64,000 nucleotides of DNA from Vibrio neonatus (GTDB lineage: Bacteria > Pseudomonadota > Gammaproteobacteria > Enterobacterales > Vibrionaceae). Positions 18,584 to 28,540 of this stretch are shown piece by piece. The translations under genes were made by a program, and so were the position numbers. The first letter of the stretch is position 1. Each line of letters starts with the position of its first letter. The stretch lies in contig NZ_AP024885.1 of NCBI RefSeq assembly GCF_024346975.1, positions 2,294,001 to 2,358,000 on the forward strand, written 5' to 3'. The notes below the pieces were generated by a model that did not search any database, had not been told where the DNA came from, and was given only the letters and a program-made list of their open reading frames with translations.

Positions 18584-20014
18584 TCAAATAGGTTCCCAAT
18601 TACACCAAACAGCTTTTGTTGCACCTATATCTTTAGCCAGTCTAAATTTACCTTCATTTAAATTATCATATAAAACACATTGCTTATCATTAGAAAATTC
18701 TAGAATACGATCTATTGCTGCTTTACTTGAAATAGTAGTATCAAAATAGAGTATTATATCTGGAGAAGCACAACATCCTATCCAGTCACCACGTGCTTCA
18801 TCACTTATCGCAACTAATTTATTATCTAAAAAATCAACATCTTCCATAAATATATATTCTCTGGTGTAATCGTATCTATTAAATACGCCATTAGGTGACA
18901 TATTAAGAAAATATGAAAATACTGAATCTGGTCCAAACTGGTCACTTTGCCGTCTTTTAAGATAACCATTAGAATCTTTGATTATGTCAAATGATTTTTC
19001 GACAGATTTATCTACCTTCTTAAATGAATCTTTACCTTCACGCCATTTCCAATCGCTAACAATTTTCCCATTGATATATTTTGTAACTGATTGTCTGCCA
19101 CCATTTATAAACCACGATCTAGCTAATCCATGCTCTTCACCTTTAGAGTATGGTACTATATATTTAATTGAACCATTACTATACCAACTAATTGCCATGC
19201 CATCTAATTTTCCATTAGAGTAATGATTTAATGACTTAGGAACTCCACTATCATATAGTGTGATAATTTTATTATTTGTATTATTTGTATTATTTGTATT
19301 ATTTGTATTATTTGTATTATTTGTATTATTTGTATTATTTGTATTATTTGTATTATTTGAAATTTTATTATTAAATTTACTACTTAATACATATATATTT
19401 AGCAACCTCTCAGTTAGTGTTAAATTCCCTGCAATCAATCTTCTTTTCCAAAAACTTATTAGCCAATATCTCATTTCAGATATACATGAGTTATCGTATT
19501 TTATAGGGATATCGTTGGTTATGTTGTAGTATTTTCCTGTACCATCATACTTCCACTTCTCTACATTAAATAATTTTAGGCTTTGCTTCCAGTTATCTAA
19601 CCCTTTAATTTCTTTTAGAGTATAAAGTAATATATTAGCTGTGATATTTATATTTTCGCTGTCTATTGAGTTTAAAGATAAAAAATCCTCAATGTTAATA
19701 TTATAGCTTCCCAACACATCATTAAACCCTGAAGTAAAATACTTTTTCAGTGCTATAGTCGTTGATATTTTAGTTTGTGCTATAGCATTAAGATCATAAT
19801 TACTCTTACAAAAATCTGAAAAGTATATGCTTCTATAATAATCTAATCGCTCTTTAGTACGATAACTACCAAATTCTAAATTAGTGTTACTATAAACATC
19901 CTTTAATTTATCTAGCATAAGAGTTTCATCTGCTTGAATAGTTATTGGAATTATACTTATTATATATAATAAATATTTCATCTTCGTCATTTTAAGTTTC
20001 AGTTTCAGTTTCAT
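18584..20014 (-). CDS. exported protein with NNT tandem repeat and MORN-like repeats, 476 aa
   Basis: The product has an N-terminal signal peptide (KYLLYIISIIPITIQA, residues about 13-28). Residues about 215-250 are a tandem Asn-Asn-Thr tract encoded by a 9-bp DNA repeat. After it come three repeats like YSNGKLDGMAISWYSNGS and YSKGEEHGLARSWFINGG, the toxin_YwqK/MORN-2 type beta-hairpin repeat (about residues 260-330). The last 140 residues (RGDWIGCCASPDI, then KDIGATKAVWCNWEPI) have no family I know. The run KLKLKLK at the N-terminus comes from a short repeated CAGTTT. A later Met at residue 9 is an alternative start. AT-rich accessory gene. Confidence 0.65.
   Translation of the reverse strand: MKLKLKLKMTKMKYLLYIISIIPITIQADETLMLDKLKDVYSNTNLEFGSYRTKERLDYYRSIYFSDFCKSNYDLNAIAQTKISTTIALKKYFTSGFNDVLGSYNINIEDFLSLNSIDSENINITANILLYTLKEIKGLDNWKQSLKLFNVEKWKYDGTGKYYNITNDIPIKYDNSCISEMRYWLISFWKRRLIAGNLTLTERLLNIYVLSSKFNNKISNNTNNTNNTNNTNNTNNTNNTNNTNNTNNKIITLYDSGVPKSLNHYSNGKLDGMAISWYSNGSIKYIVPYSKGEEHGLARSWFINGGRQSVTKYINGKIVSDWKWREGKDSFKKVDKSVEKSFDIIKDSNGYLKRRQSDQFGPDSVFSYFLNMSPNGVFNRYDYTREYIFMEDVDFLDNKLVAISDEARGDWIGCCASPDIILYFDTTISSKAAIDRILEFSNDKQCVLYDNLNEGKFRLAKDIGATKAVWCNWEPI
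19271..19360. repeat. 9-bp tandem repeat (ATTATTTGT) x10 inside a coding region
   Basis: Ten consecutive 9-bp units, the last ending GA instead of GT, lie inside the 476-aa gene and encode Thr-Asn-Asn units on the minus strand. Since the unit is three codons, copy-number change alters linker length without shifting the frame. Confidence 0.95.
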
Positions 20015-20148
20015 CTTTCACTCTAGTTTACTGGGTATTATATGTAGACAATATACGTTTCAAAAAATCAAATATTATTTATAATCAGTTCAATAGGAAG
20101 TCACAAACAGAATAATATAGGAATTTCTTAGATTCTTCTGTACCATTA

Positions 20149-20180
20149 TACGGATTAATCAAAATTAGATTAATCCGTAT
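20149..20180. repeat. 13-bp inverted repeat ATACGGATTAATC
   Basis: ATACGGATTAATC and GATTAATCCGTAT are separated by six bases. There is no T run after it, so a protein-binding site or element remnant is as likely as a terminator. Confidence 0.6.
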
Positions 20181-20292
20181 TCCTAAATTGAGATCACTGT
20201 CAATTAAATAGTTTTTATAGATGAGTAGTAGCTCACAACGTGAACTTACGGTAAATAACACCTAATAACTTAGTTCGTTGCATATTGAAGGA

Positions 20293-20328
20293 TTTCCTAT
20301 AACAATAACAATTATTTTGTTATAGGAA
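20293..20328. repeat. 13-bp inverted repeat TTTCCTATAACAA
   Basis: TTTCCTATAACAA pairs with TTGTTATAGGAAA around a 10-base AT-rich loop. Function unknown; no T run. Confidence 0.6.
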
Positions 20329-20605
20329 ATAGTGCACAAACACGGATAGGGGGCATTTCTAAATTACAAAGAACTAATAGTGAAAGTTCTGGAGAGCAAC
20401 ATTTTAACGCTCCTACTCCACCTGAACCAAGTCAACCAAAAAAAATGCTCAATTTTTACACCTTCCAACATTAATGCTCGCCCATATTTTTACCTACACT
20501 TCTACCCCAAGTTATTAACTCCAGAGCATCTCTCACAGACTTTGTATCCAAAGAAAGATTAAGCTAAAGTTGTAGCCGTTTTAAATCGATAGCCAAAGCC
20601 ACTGC

Positions 20606-21100
20606 ATGACGCCAATTCAATACCAACTGCTAAGAAAAACCAGCGCACTCATCAAAGTGGCTAATGCTCACTTTGAACGACAGTTTTTAATTCCTACGAT
20701 TGAAACTGATATGCGTGGTAAGGCGGCTGGAAAAGCCTTTTTGCAGTTGAATACCATAAAGCTGAATCGCGTATTGCTGGCGGAAAACCAACAAGAGTTT
20801 ATTGAGCACGTTCTGCCTCATGAAGTTGCTCACTTAATCACTCATCAAGTGTTTGGGCGAGTTAGGCCGCACGGTAAAGAGTGGCAATATGTCATGTCTA
20901 AAGTATTTGGTATCAAGCCAGATCGTACGCATTCTATGGATGTGAGCTCGGTGCAGGGCAAAACGTTTGAGTATCAGTGCCCTTGCCGCCAGTATCCTTT
21001 ATCGATACGTCGTCACAATAAAGTGCTGCGAGGGGAGACTCACTACTCTTGTCGCAACTGTGGCAATGAACTCAAATTTACTGGTAAGCAACTCAGTTAA
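20606..21100 (+). CDS. sprT: SprT family zinc-binding protein
   Basis: The 164-residue product has the metalloprotease-type HEVAH motif (LPHEVAHLITH, about residues 74-84) and a C-terminal zinc ribbon built from CPC near residue 129 and CRNC near residue 151. SprT-like proteins are related to the DNA-protein crosslink protease Spartan; the bacterial protein's substrate is not established. It stands upstream of endA, as in E. coli and other vibrios. Confidence 0.9.
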   Translation: MTPIQYQLLRKTSALIKVANAHFERQFLIPTIETDMRGKAAGKAFLQLNTIKLNRVLLAENQQEFIEHVLPHEVAHLITHQVFGRVRPHGKEWQYVMSKVFGIKPDRTHSMDVSSVQGKTFEYQCPCRQYPLSIRRHNKVLRGETHYSCRNCGNELKFTGKQLS

Positions 21101-21213
21101 TAACATAATAGTAATCTATACCTGCAAGGCGAGATTAGGCTGAACAATATCTGGTCAAAGCGTCAAAGTGGCTGTATTCTCTGCGCTGTTTTTCTCAACA
21201 GCCGTAATTACTC

Positions 21214-21909
21214 TTGAAACGTTATATTCTCCCTATCATTAGCCTACTGCTGGTCTCGCTATCAGTGCATGCGAAACCACACTCTTTTTATCAATCTAAA
21301 CGACTCGCTGTTGGTATCTATCAGCAACATCCGCAAACCTTCTATTGTGGATGCAAAATAGATTGGCAAGGCAAAAAGGGCAAACCGCAATTATCCGATT
21401 GTGGCTATCAAGTACGTAAACAAGAACGTCGTGCCAATCGCATTGAATGGGAGCACATTGTGCCTGCCGCGCAACTGGGTAATCAGCGACAATGTTGGCA
21501 ACACGGCGGCCGCTCTAATTGCACCAAAAGCGATCCTGTTTATAAAGAGATGGAAGCGGATTTACATAACTTAGTGCCTGCCATTGGCGAAGTTAATGGC
21601 GACCGCTCTAACTACTCTTTTACTCAGTGGAATGGCAACCGTGGAGTAAGCTATGGTCAATGCCATATGCAAGTCAGCTTTAAAGACGACAAAGTGATGC
21701 CACCAAAACGTGCTCGTGGCGCTATTGCTCGAACCTACCTATATATGGCACAGCACTACCCTATCAAGATATCAGATCAGCAAATTAAACTGATGCAAGC
21801 ATGGAATAAAACCTATGCGGTGACTGATTGGGAATGTCAGCGCAACCAAATGATCGATAAAATTCAAGGTAACTCAAACCCATTTGTTGACCAAGAGTGC
21901 AAACATTAG
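21214..21909 (+). CDS. endA: periplasmic endonuclease I
   Basis: The 231-residue product is a His-Me finger nuclease exported by a signal peptide ([20 protein letters not shown]). The catalytic [14 protein letters not shown] (about residues 77-90) with the metal-binding [19 protein letters not shown] further on is diagnostic of EndA/NucM. It degrades extracellular or incoming DNA. A stop codon lies at 21205-21207, so TTG at 21214 is the first workable start; it lacks an obvious Shine-Dalgarno. Eight Cys residues fit a disulfide-stabilised secreted enzyme. Confidence 0.93.
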   Translation: MKRYILPIISLLLVSLSVHAKPHSFYQSKRLAVGIYQQHPQTFYCGCKIDWQGKKGKPQLSDCGYQVRKQERRANRIEWEHIVPAAQLGNQRQCWQHGGRSNCTKSDPVYKEMEADLHNLVPAIGEVNGDRSNYSFTQWNGNRGVSYGQCHMQVSFKDDKVMPPKRARGAIARTYLYMAQHYPIKISDQQIKLMQAWNKTYAVTDWECQRNQMIDKIQGNSNPFVDQECKH

Positions 21910-22004
21910 ATAAATCCTATCACGCAGACGAAGCGACACCTCTTGTTATTTGCTAACATAGCAACCATATTTATTTTGTTAAGTTAGTTACAGGTGTAGT
22001 TTTA

Positions 22005-22736
22005 ATGCGCATTCCTAGGATATATCATCCTGAATCTTTATCTTCAGCCACACACGTTCAGCTATGCGATGATGCCGCAGGGCACATTGGACGTGTGTTA
22101 CGAATGCAGGTAGGCCAAGCGGTTTCACTTTTTGATGGTAGCAATGTTGAGTATTCTGCTGTCATTACCGAGGTCTCCAAGAAAAATGTCGCGGTTGAGA
22201 TACAAGATTCCAAACAACACAATGTAGAATCGCCACTGGATATCCACTTAGGGCAAGTGGTCTCTCGCGGTGACAAAATGGAATTCACCATTCAAAAATC
22301 GGTGGAGCTTGGTGTTAATACGATCACTCCACTTATTTCTGAGCGTTGTGGCGTGAAACTAGACCAAAAACGTTTCGAGAAAAAACTGCAACAGTGGCAA
22401 AAAATCGCTATTGCCGCCTGTGAGCAAAGTGGTCGAAATACCGTGCCCGTCATCCGCCCTATCATGCCTCTAGAGCAGTGGTGCCAAGAAGAATATCAAG
22501 GGTTGAAACTCAATCTTCACCCTAGAGCTCCCTACTCTATCAACACCCTTCCTCAGCCAATTACAGAAGTGAAATTATTAATTGGCCCAGAGGGTGGACT
22601 TTCTGAGTCAGAAATTGACATGACCACAGAATATAACTTTGAACAAACATTATTAGGCCCGCGCGTTCTTAGAACAGAAACCGCGGCCCTAACAGCCATA
22701 ACCGCACTCCAAGTTCGCTTTGGCGATCTTGGCTAG
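22005..22736 (+). CDS. rsmE: 16S rRNA m3U1498 methyltransferase
   Basis: RsmE methylates U1498 of 16S rRNA. The 243-residue product has an N-terminal PUA-like domain (residues 1-70) and a SPOUT domain with [28 protein letters not shown] core (only part quoted: [15 protein letters not shown]) and the SAM-binding knot [13 protein letters not shown] and [11 protein letters not shown]. It is followed ten bases later by gshB, the standard order. Confidence 0.95.
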   Translation: MRIPRIYHPESLSSATHVQLCDDAAGHIGRVLRMQVGQAVSLFDGSNVEYSAVITEVSKKNVAVEIQDSKQHNVESPLDIHLGQVVSRGDKMEFTIQKSVELGVNTITPLISERCGVKLDQKRFEKKLQQWQKIAIAACEQSGRNTVPVIRPIMPLEQWCQEEYQGLKLNLHPRAPYSINTLPQPITEVKLLIGPEGGLSESEIDMTTEYNFEQTLLGPRVLRTETAALTAITALQVRFGDLG

Positions 22737-22745
22737 GAGAAATAA

Positions 22746-23693
22746 ATGATTAAGATCGGCATAGTGATGGACCCTATTTCGTCCATCAATATTAAAAAAG
22801 ACTCTAGCTTTGCCATGCTTTTAGAAGCGCAAAAACGTGGTTATGAAATCCACTATATGGAAATGAATGATCTGCATTTAGATCAAGGTGTAGCTGTTGC
22901 TGATACTAAAACTCTAAAGGTAGAGAAAAACCCTGACAATTGGTTTGAGTTCCTTTCAGAGCAAACCATCCGCTTATCTGATCTTGACGCTGTGTTAATG
23001 CGTAAAGATCCTCCGTTTGATACTGAGTTCATCTACGCAACTTACATTCTTGAGCGCGCAGAAGTTGAAGGCACCTTGATTGTCAACAAGCCACAAAGCC
23101 TACGTGATTGTAACGAAAAGCTCTACACAGCATGGTTTGCAGACATGACACCAACCACCATCGTGACTCGCAAAGCAGACAAAATCAAAGCCTTCCACGA
23201 GCAACACAGAGATGTAATTCTAAAACCTCTAGATGGTATGGGCGGCGCGTCAATCTTCCGCGTTAAAGAAGGCGATCCTAACGTCTCTGTTATTATCGAA
23301 ACCTTAACTAATCACGGTCAAAACTACGCTATGGCGCAGGCATTTGTGCCAGATATCAGCAACGGTGACAAGCGCATCTTAATTGTTGACGGTGAGCCAA
23401 TGCCATACTGCCTAGCTCGTATTCCAGCCAAAGGTGAGACTCGTGGCAACCTAGCGGCTGGCGGCCGTGGCGAAGCTCGTCCTTTAAGTGACACTGATTT
23501 TGCAATAGCGAACGCAATCGGTCCTACACTTAAAGAGAAAGGATTAATCTTTGTTGGCTTAGACGTTATTGGCGATAAAGTTACCGAAATCAATGTGACT
23601 AGCCCTACTTGTATCGTAGAAATCGAAACCGAATTTGGTATCTCGATTACAGGTAAATTGATGGATGCTATTGAGCGTCGCATCGGCAAATAA
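22746..23693 (+). CDS. gshB: glutathione synthetase
   Basis: GshB joins gamma-glutamylcysteine and glycine with ATP. The 315-residue product is an ATP-grasp enzyme: N-terminal [17 protein letters not shown], middle [17 protein letters not shown] (ATP-binding loop, about residues 160-176), and the metal-binding [19 protein letters not shown] near residue 275. It lies 9 bases after rsmE, so the two are probably co-transcribed. Confidence 0.97.
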   Translation: MIKIGIVMDPISSINIKKDSSFAMLLEAQKRGYEIHYMEMNDLHLDQGVAVADTKTLKVEKNPDNWFEFLSEQTIRLSDLDAVLMRKDPPFDTEFIYATYILERAEVEGTLIVNKPQSLRDCNEKLYTAWFADMTPTTIVTRKADKIKAFHEQHRDVILKPLDGMGGASIFRVKEGDPNVSVIIETLTNHGQNYAMAQAFVPDISNGDKRILIVDGEPMPYCLARIPAKGETRGNLAAGGRGEARPLSDTDFAIANAIGPTLKEKGLIFVGLDVIGDKVTEINVTSPTCIVEIETEFGISITGKLMDAIERRIGK

Positions 23694-23717
23694 TCAGTCA
23701 TGCAGGCATCATTGATA

Positions 23718-23738
23718 GCCACCTCAATGAGGTGGCTT
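23718..23738 (+). promoter_or_regulatory. hairpin between gshB and yqgE
   Basis: AGCCACCTC-AAT-GAGGTGGCT with a weak T tail; possibly attenuating or mRNA-stabilising. Confidence 0.5.
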
Positions 23739-23755
23739 GTTATAGGAGGGAATGC

Positions 23756-24316
23756 ATGAATCTCACCAATCATTTCTTGGTGGCTATGCCATCGATGCAA
23801 GACCCACATTTCAAGCGCTCAGTGATTTATATTTGCGAGCATAATGAACATGGGGCGATGGGGATCATGATTAATGCTCCCATAGATATTACTGTTGGCG
23901 GCATGCTAAAGCAGATAGAGCTAAAATCAGCCCATATTCAAGCGGGTGATAGCCTAAAACAACCTGTACACAATGGTGGCCCTGTTTCCGAAGATCGCGG
24001 CTTTATTTTGCATCAGGCTAAAGATAAATATCAGTCCAGCTTAGTCATGACCAACGGCATCACTATGACCACCTCAAAAGATATTTTATCGGTATTAGGT
24101 ACTGAAGAAGAGCCGACTCAATACCTAGTGGCATTGGGGTATTCGGGTTGGGATGCTGGGCAACTGGAAAGCGAGTTAGCGGAGAATTCTTGGTTAACCA
24201 TTGAAGCAGATCCTGACATCATTTTCAGTACTCCAGTACAAGACCGCTGGGCTAGCGCAGTACAATCTCTGGGCATCGAAGCCTCACAATTATCAACACA
24301 AGCAGGACATGCATGA
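23756..24316 (+). CDS. yqgE: UPF0301 protein YqgE
   Basis: The 186-residue product starts [19 protein letters not shown] after an AGGAGG site; an upstream in-frame ATG adds only 8 poorly supported residues. Conserved UPF0301 stretches are [19 protein letters not shown], quoted to show the family signature, and [13 protein letters not shown]. Its biochemical role is unknown, although it is nearly always beside ruvX. The stop overlaps the ruvX start (ATGA). Confidence 0.92.
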   Translation: MNLTNHFLVAMPSMQDPHFKRSVIYICEHNEHGAMGIMINAPIDITVGGMLKQIELKSAHIQAGDSLKQPVHNGGPVSEDRGFILHQAKDKYQSSLVMTNGITMTTSKDILSVLGTEEEPTQYLVALGYSGWDAGQLESELAENSWLTIEADPDIIFSTPVQDRWASAVQSLGIEASQLSTQAGHA

Positions 24317-24738
24317 GCAAAACCATAATGGCGTTTGATTATGGCACTAAAAGTATTGGCAGTGCTATCGGACAAGATATCACTGGCACCGCCACCCCAC
24401 TAAAAGCCTTCAAAGCCAAAGATGGCATCCCAAACTGGGACGACATTGGCACTCAAATACAAGAGTGGAAACCCGACTTAGTTGTGGTGGGCTTACCGAC
24501 GGATTTGCATGGTAAAGACTTAAAAACCATTACTCCTAGAGCTAAAAAGTTCGCCCAAAGAATACATGGTCGATTTGGCGTGCAAGTCGAGCTGCATGAT
24601 GAAAGACTCTCCACCACTGAAGCTCGCTCTGATCTGTTTGCTATGGGTGGTTATAAAGCACTAAGCAAAGGCAATGTGGACTGCCAATCTGCCGTTGTGA
24701 TCTTAGAAAGTTGGTTTGAGAATCAATGGGCTGAGTGA
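24313..24738 (+). CDS. ruvX: Holliday junction resolvase-like RuvX (YqgF)
   Basis: The 141-residue product has the RNase H-fold motifs [14 protein letters not shown] at residues 7-20, [12 protein letters not shown] and [11 protein letters not shown]. YqgF-type proteins act in 16S rRNA pre-processing and have been proposed as Holliday junction resolvases. The start overlaps yqgE by four bases, so translation is coupled. Confidence 0.94.
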   Translation: MSKTIMAFDYGTKSIGSAIGQDITGTATPLKAFKAKDGIPNWDDIGTQIQEWKPDLVVVGLPTDLHGKDLKTITPRAKKFAQRIHGRFGVQVELHDERLSTTEARSDLFAMGGYKALSKGNVDCQSAVVILESWFENQWAE

Positions 24739-24756
24739 TTCACCGCCCCTTTAAGC

Positions 24757-25860
24757 TCACCCCATATCAATCTTAACGTCATCTAAGGGACTACTACCTT
24801 TAGTCCCTTGCTGATTTTTAAGCATTAAACGCAGATCGTTGGCTGAATCTGCACTGCGCAACGCTTCTTCTGCAGTGATCTTGTCTTGCATCACTAAGTT
24901 AAACAAAGAGTGATCAAAAGTGCAGATCCCCTCTTGCCTTGTTTTACTCATGTAATTCTTTATTTCAGCAATCTCACCTTGTCGGATAAGATCGGACGAT
25001 CTTGGCGTAGAAAGCAGTATTTCCAATGCCACATGACGCCCTTTTCCATCTTTGGCTTTTAGCAGTTGCTGGCCAACAATCCCTTTTAAATTAAGCGAAA
25101 GATCCAACAAAAAATGCTCTCTTTGATCTTTTGAGACTAAATGTAAAATCCGCTCTAAGGCTTGGTTGGCATTATTTGCGTGCAAGGTTGCCACACACAA
25201 GTGCCCCGTTTCCGCAAAAGTCATCGCATAACGCATGGTTTCTGGGGTGCGGATCTCGCCAATCACTATCATATCGGGCGCTTGTCGCAGCGAGTTTTTC
25301 AGCGCGATTTCGTAGCTTTCAGTATCTAAACCCACTTCACGCTGAGTGACTATGCTTTGCTGATGCTGATGCACAAATTCAATCGGATCTTCTACCGTTA
25401 AAATATGCCCATGTTGATGCTGATTTCTATGCCCCACCATAGCGGCAAGCGTTGTCGACTTACCAGAGCCTGTTGCTCCGACCACCAGCACTAAACCTCG
25501 CTTAACCATAGCCAGATCTTTTAAGGTATCGGGTAAGCCAAGATCTTCAAAGGACGGAATTTCTGTCTCAATATGTCGAATAACCGCGCCGGGTAAATCA
25601 CGCTGAAAAAAGGCGCTGACACGAAAACGCCCCGATTCACTTTCAATGGCAAAATTGGCTTCTCGACAGGCTCGATACTCTTTGCGCCTATCGTTATCCA
25701 TAATGCTGTCTAAAAATGCCGTTACACCCGATTGATGCAGCTTTTCACCAAACGGTTGCAACTCTCCATCGACCCGAAACATACAAGGTGCATCGACTGT
25801 AATGTAAAGATCAGACGCTTTGTGCTGTGTCATTGCACCTAACAACTCTTTCAATTCCAT
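24757..25860 (-). CDS. pilU: twitching motility ATPase PilU
   Basis: PilU is the accessory type IV pilus retraction ATPase working with PilT. The 367-residue product is a secretion-superfamily hexameric ATPase with Walker A GATGSGKSTTLAAM near residue 130, the Asp box VEDPIEFVHQHQ, Walker B PDMIVIGEIRTPE and the His box TGHLCVATLHANNA. The PilU assignment over PilT comes from its longer C-terminal tail and its place just downstream of pilT. Confidence 0.93.
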   Translation of the reverse strand: MELKELLGAMTQHKASDLYITVDAPCMFRVDGELQPFGEKLHQSGVTAFLDSIMDNDRRKEYRACREANFAIESESGRFRVSAFFQRDLPGAVIRHIETEIPSFEDLGLPDTLKDLAMVKRGLVLVVGATGSGKSTTLAAMVGHRNQHQHGHILTVEDPIEFVHQHQQSIVTQREVGLDTESYEIALKNSLRQAPDMIVIGEIRTPETMRYAMTFAETGHLCVATLHANNANQALERILHLVSKDQREHFLLDLSLNLKGIVGQQLLKAKDGKGRHVALEILLSTPRSSDLIRQGEIAEIKNYMSKTRQEGICTFDHSLFNLVMQDKITAEEALRSADSANDLRLMLKNQQGTKGSSPLDDVKIDMG

Positions 25861-25887
25861 GTTGCTGCCCTCGCCGTTATTTTGCGA

Positions 25888-26934
25888 TTAAAAACCGCCA
25901 CCAAGACCGACTTGAATCTCAATTTTAGTTTCAACTTCTTCTCTAGTGACCTGATTTTGTTGCATCAATTGATTTGCCGCTTGCTCCATCGTTTTCATGC
26001 CGTGTGACGCGCCCGTTTGGATAATGGAATACATCTGCGCCACTTTATCTTCCCGAATTAGATTTCTAATTGCTGGGTTAGCCAACATGATTTCATGACA
26101 AGCAATACGACCGCCGCCCACTCTCTTTAATAGCTTCTGCGCAATCACCGCTCGCAGTGATTCAGAAAGCATAGAGCGCACCATGTTTTTATCTCCGGCA
26201 GGAAACACATCAATAATTCTATCTATGGTTTTGGCTGCCGAACTGGTGTGCAATGTGCCAAATACCAAGTGCCCTGTTTCAGCGGCCGTTAGCGCTAAAC
26301 TAATGGTCTCTTGGTCGCGCAACTCTCCCACCAAAATCACATCTGGATCTTCACGCAGTGCTGAGCGGAGCGCCGCTTTGAAGCTGTGCGTATCACGATG
26401 TACTTCACGCTGATTGATCAAACACTTATTACTTTGGTGTACAAATTCAATCGGATCTTCAATGGTCAAGATATGTTTATTGTGATGACGATTAATATAG
26501 TCCACCATCGCCGCGAGCGTGGTAGATTTACCCGATCCTGTCGGGCCGGTGACCAAGACTAAGCCTTTTTCATAATTGACGATGTTTTCGAAGATAGGCG
26601 GGCAATCTAGCTGTTCAAGCGTAGGGATATCTGTAGGGATGGTTCTAAACACCGCTGAAGCGCCGCGACTTTGATTAAAGGCATTAACCCTAAATCGCCC
26701 GACGCCTGCAAGCTCGATCGAAAAATCCAACTCTAGATTTGACTCAAACTCACTTCGTTGGGCATCATCCATGATATCAAAAATAAGTTCGTGGACTTCA
26801 GTCTCGCTAAACTCTGGCATCTCCAGACGTCGCACATCGCCGTCTATCCTCACCATAGGAGGTAAGCCCGATGAAAGATGTAGATCTGAAGCATTATGCT
26901 TTACACTAAAGCGAAGTAATTCGGTGATATCCAT
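25888..26934 (-). CDS. pilT: type IV pilus retraction ATPase PilT
   Basis: PilT powers pilus retraction for twitching and DNA uptake. The 348-residue product begins MDITELLRFSVKHNASDLHL and has Walker A GPTGSGKSTTLAAM, Asp box IEDPIEFVHQS, Walker B PDVILVGELRDQET, His box TGHLVFGTLHTSSAAKT and the AIRNLIREDK motif important for retraction. An upstream in-frame ATG at 26973 would add 13 unrelated residues. It is divergent from yggS with 24 bases between starts, the conserved pilTU/yggS layout. Confidence 0.96.
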   Translation of the reverse strand: MDITELLRFSVKHNASDLHLSSGLPPMVRIDGDVRRLEMPEFSETEVHELIFDIMDDAQRSEFESNLELDFSIELAGVGRFRVNAFNQSRGASAVFRTIPTDIPTLEQLDCPPIFENIVNYEKGLVLVTGPTGSGKSTTLAAMVDYINRHHNKHILTIEDPIEFVHQSNKCLINQREVHRDTHSFKAALRSALREDPDVILVGELRDQETISLALTAAETGHLVFGTLHTSSAAKTIDRIIDVFPAGDKNMVRSMLSESLRAVIAQKLLKRVGGGRIACHEIMLANPAIRNLIREDKVAQMYSIIQTGASHGMKTMEQAANQLMQQNQVTREEVETKIEIQVGLGGGF

Positions 26935-26958
26935 AAAATTCCTTGTTAAGTCAAAACT

Positions 26959-27669
26959 ATGCAGACAATCCAATCAAATTTAGAACACATTCATCAGCAA
27001 ATTAAAGATTCTGAACGTAAGTTTGGGCGTCTAACTGATTCAGTGCAACTTCTTGCAGTAAGTAAAACCAAACCTATTCAAGCGGTGCTGGATGCTTGTC
27101 ACGCAGGTCAGCGTCAGTTTGGTGAGAATTACGTACAAGAAGGTGTTGAAAAAATTCAATACTTTCAAGAACATCATAACGATTTCGATATAGAATGGCA
27201 CTTTATTGGGCCAATCCAGTCAAATAAAACACGCCCTATTAGTGAGAGTTTCGACTGGGTTCACTCTATTGATCGACTCAAGATCGCACAACGCCTTAAC
27301 GATCAGAGACCTAGCGGTCGTGATCCGTTGCAAGTCTTGCTGCAAGTCAACACCAGTGGCGAAGAAAGCAAATCTGGGATCAATGCAGCTGAAGCTCTGG
27401 AATTGGCTGCCGCTGTCGATGCGCTACCTAATCTGACGTTACGCGGACTGATGTCTATACCGGCAGCGGTTGCGAGTTATGAAGAACAACTGCAAGCCTT
27501 TAATCAACTAAAAGGCTTGTTTGATCAAATTAAATCCCAATATCCTCAGGTAGACACTTTATCTATGGGCATGAGTGGTGACATGGAAGCCGCTATCGAA
27601 GCTGGCAGTACAATGGTTCGCATTGGTACCGCTATTTTTGGTGCTCGAGATTATTCGAACAAACAATAG
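26959..27669 (+). CDS. yggS: PLP homeostasis protein YggS
   Basis: YggS binds pyridoxal phosphate and keeps PLP balance; it has no known catalytic activity. The 236-residue TIM-barrel protein has the PLP lysine in LLAVSKTKPI (about residue 35), then FGENYVQEG, WHFIGPIQSNK and the phosphate-binding LSMGMSGDMEAAIEAGSTMVR core (partly quoted). It leads the yggS-proC-yggT operon. Confidence 0.95.
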   Translation: MQTIQSNLEHIHQQIKDSERKFGRLTDSVQLLAVSKTKPIQAVLDACHAGQRQFGENYVQEGVEKIQYFQEHHNDFDIEWHFIGPIQSNKTRPISESFDWVHSIDRLKIAQRLNDQRPSGRDPLQVLLQVNTSGEESKSGINAAEALELAAAVDALPNLTLRGLMSIPAAVASYEEQLQAFNQLKGLFDQIKSQYPQVDTLSMGMSGDMEAAIEAGSTMVRIGTAIFGARDYSNKQ

Positions 27670-27698
27670 TATTCGAACAAACAAGAAGGAAGACAGGT

Positions 27699-28523
27699 TT
27701 GGCACATTCAGTACGTAATATCGCGTTTATTGGCTCTGGAAATATGGCAAAGTCTATCATTGCAGGTTTGCTTGATAGTGGCTATCCAGCTCAAGCCATT
27801 ACCGCTACCGCTCCATCAGAGCAAAGCCGTGACAAGGTTAGCCAGCGTTTTTCTATTTCGACTACCGCTGATAATCAACTGGCAGCGACTATGGCAGATG
27901 TGATTGTGCTATCAGTCAAACCGCAGATTATGTCTGAAGTGTTGGCAGAGCTTGCCAATGTCGACCTTGAGAACAAACTGTTAATCTCAATTGCGGCGGG
28001 AATTACCATTCCTCGCCTACAAACCATGCTAGGTAAAGAAGCCAATTTTGTACGAGTGATGCCAAATACACCTTCTCTACTTGGTCTTGGCATGAGCGGC
28101 CTATACGCGCCAGAAACCATCAATCAAGCAGACCAAGATTTTGCTAATGAGCTGATGCAAGCGGTTGGCGAAACTTGCTGGGTTGATAGTGAAGCACAAA
28201 TTAACTCGATTATTGCGGCAGCTGGTAGCTCTCCTGCGTATTTCTTCCTATTTATGGAAGCAATGCAAAAAGAAGCAATAGCGCAAGGTTTTGATGAACA
28301 AACTGCGCGTCAGCTAGTGCAACAATCCGCACTCGGAGCGGCACAAATGGTTGTTGCCAATCCAAATTTAGATTTATCCGTTTTGCGCCAGCAAGTCACT
28401 TCCAAAGGCGGTACTACCGCAGAAGCGATTGCGACATTTAACCAACATCAACTCTCTGACACTGTTTCTAAAGCGATGCAAGCTGCGGTTACTCGTGCAG
28501 AAGAGATGGAAACTCTTTTTTAA
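27699..28523 (+). CDS. proC: pyrroline-5-carboxylate reductase
   Basis: ProC makes proline from pyrroline-5-carboxylate with NADPH. The 274-residue product has the Rossmann motif IAFIGSGNMAKSII (residues 8-21), VRVMPNTPSLLGLGM and the signature QVTSKGGTTAEAIATF near the C-terminus. A TTG start at 27699 follows AAGGAAG; no ATG is available. The yggS-proC gap contains a duplicated ATTCGAACAAACAA. Confidence 0.95.
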   Translation: MAHSVRNIAFIGSGNMAKSIIAGLLDSGYPAQAITATAPSEQSRDKVSQRFSISTTADNQLAATMADVIVLSVKPQIMSEVLAELANVDLENKLLISIAAGITIPRLQTMLGKEANFVRVMPNTPSLLGLGMSGLYAPETINQADQDFANELMQAVGETCWVDSEAQINSIIAAAGSSPAYFFLFMEAMQKEAIAQGFDEQTARQLVQQSALGAAQMVVANPNLDLSVLRQQVTSKGGTTAEAIATFNQHQLSDTVSKAMQAAVTRAEEMETLF

Positions 28524-28540
28524 CCCATCAAGGATTTGTA

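Larger units (their letters stand above)
20015..20605. other. gene-free AT-rich spacer with two long inverted repeats
   Basis: No credible gene is seen in these 591 bases; a 60-codon frame at 20380-20562 has no ribosome-binding site and no recognisable product. Two perfect 13-bp inverted repeats are present and listed separately. The left part holds the promoter region of the minus-strand repeat gene; sprT starts at the right edge. Confidence 0.6.

Noticed and set aside
19271..19360. Possible CRISPR array
   Set aside because: The 9-base units are directly adjacent without spacers.
19260..19529. Plus-strand frame with repeated FVLFVL
   Set aside because: It is the antisense reading of the 9-bp repeat in the 476-aa gene.
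20380..20562. 60-codon plus-strand frame before sprT
   Set aside because: No ribosome-binding site, no domain, and low-complexity composition.
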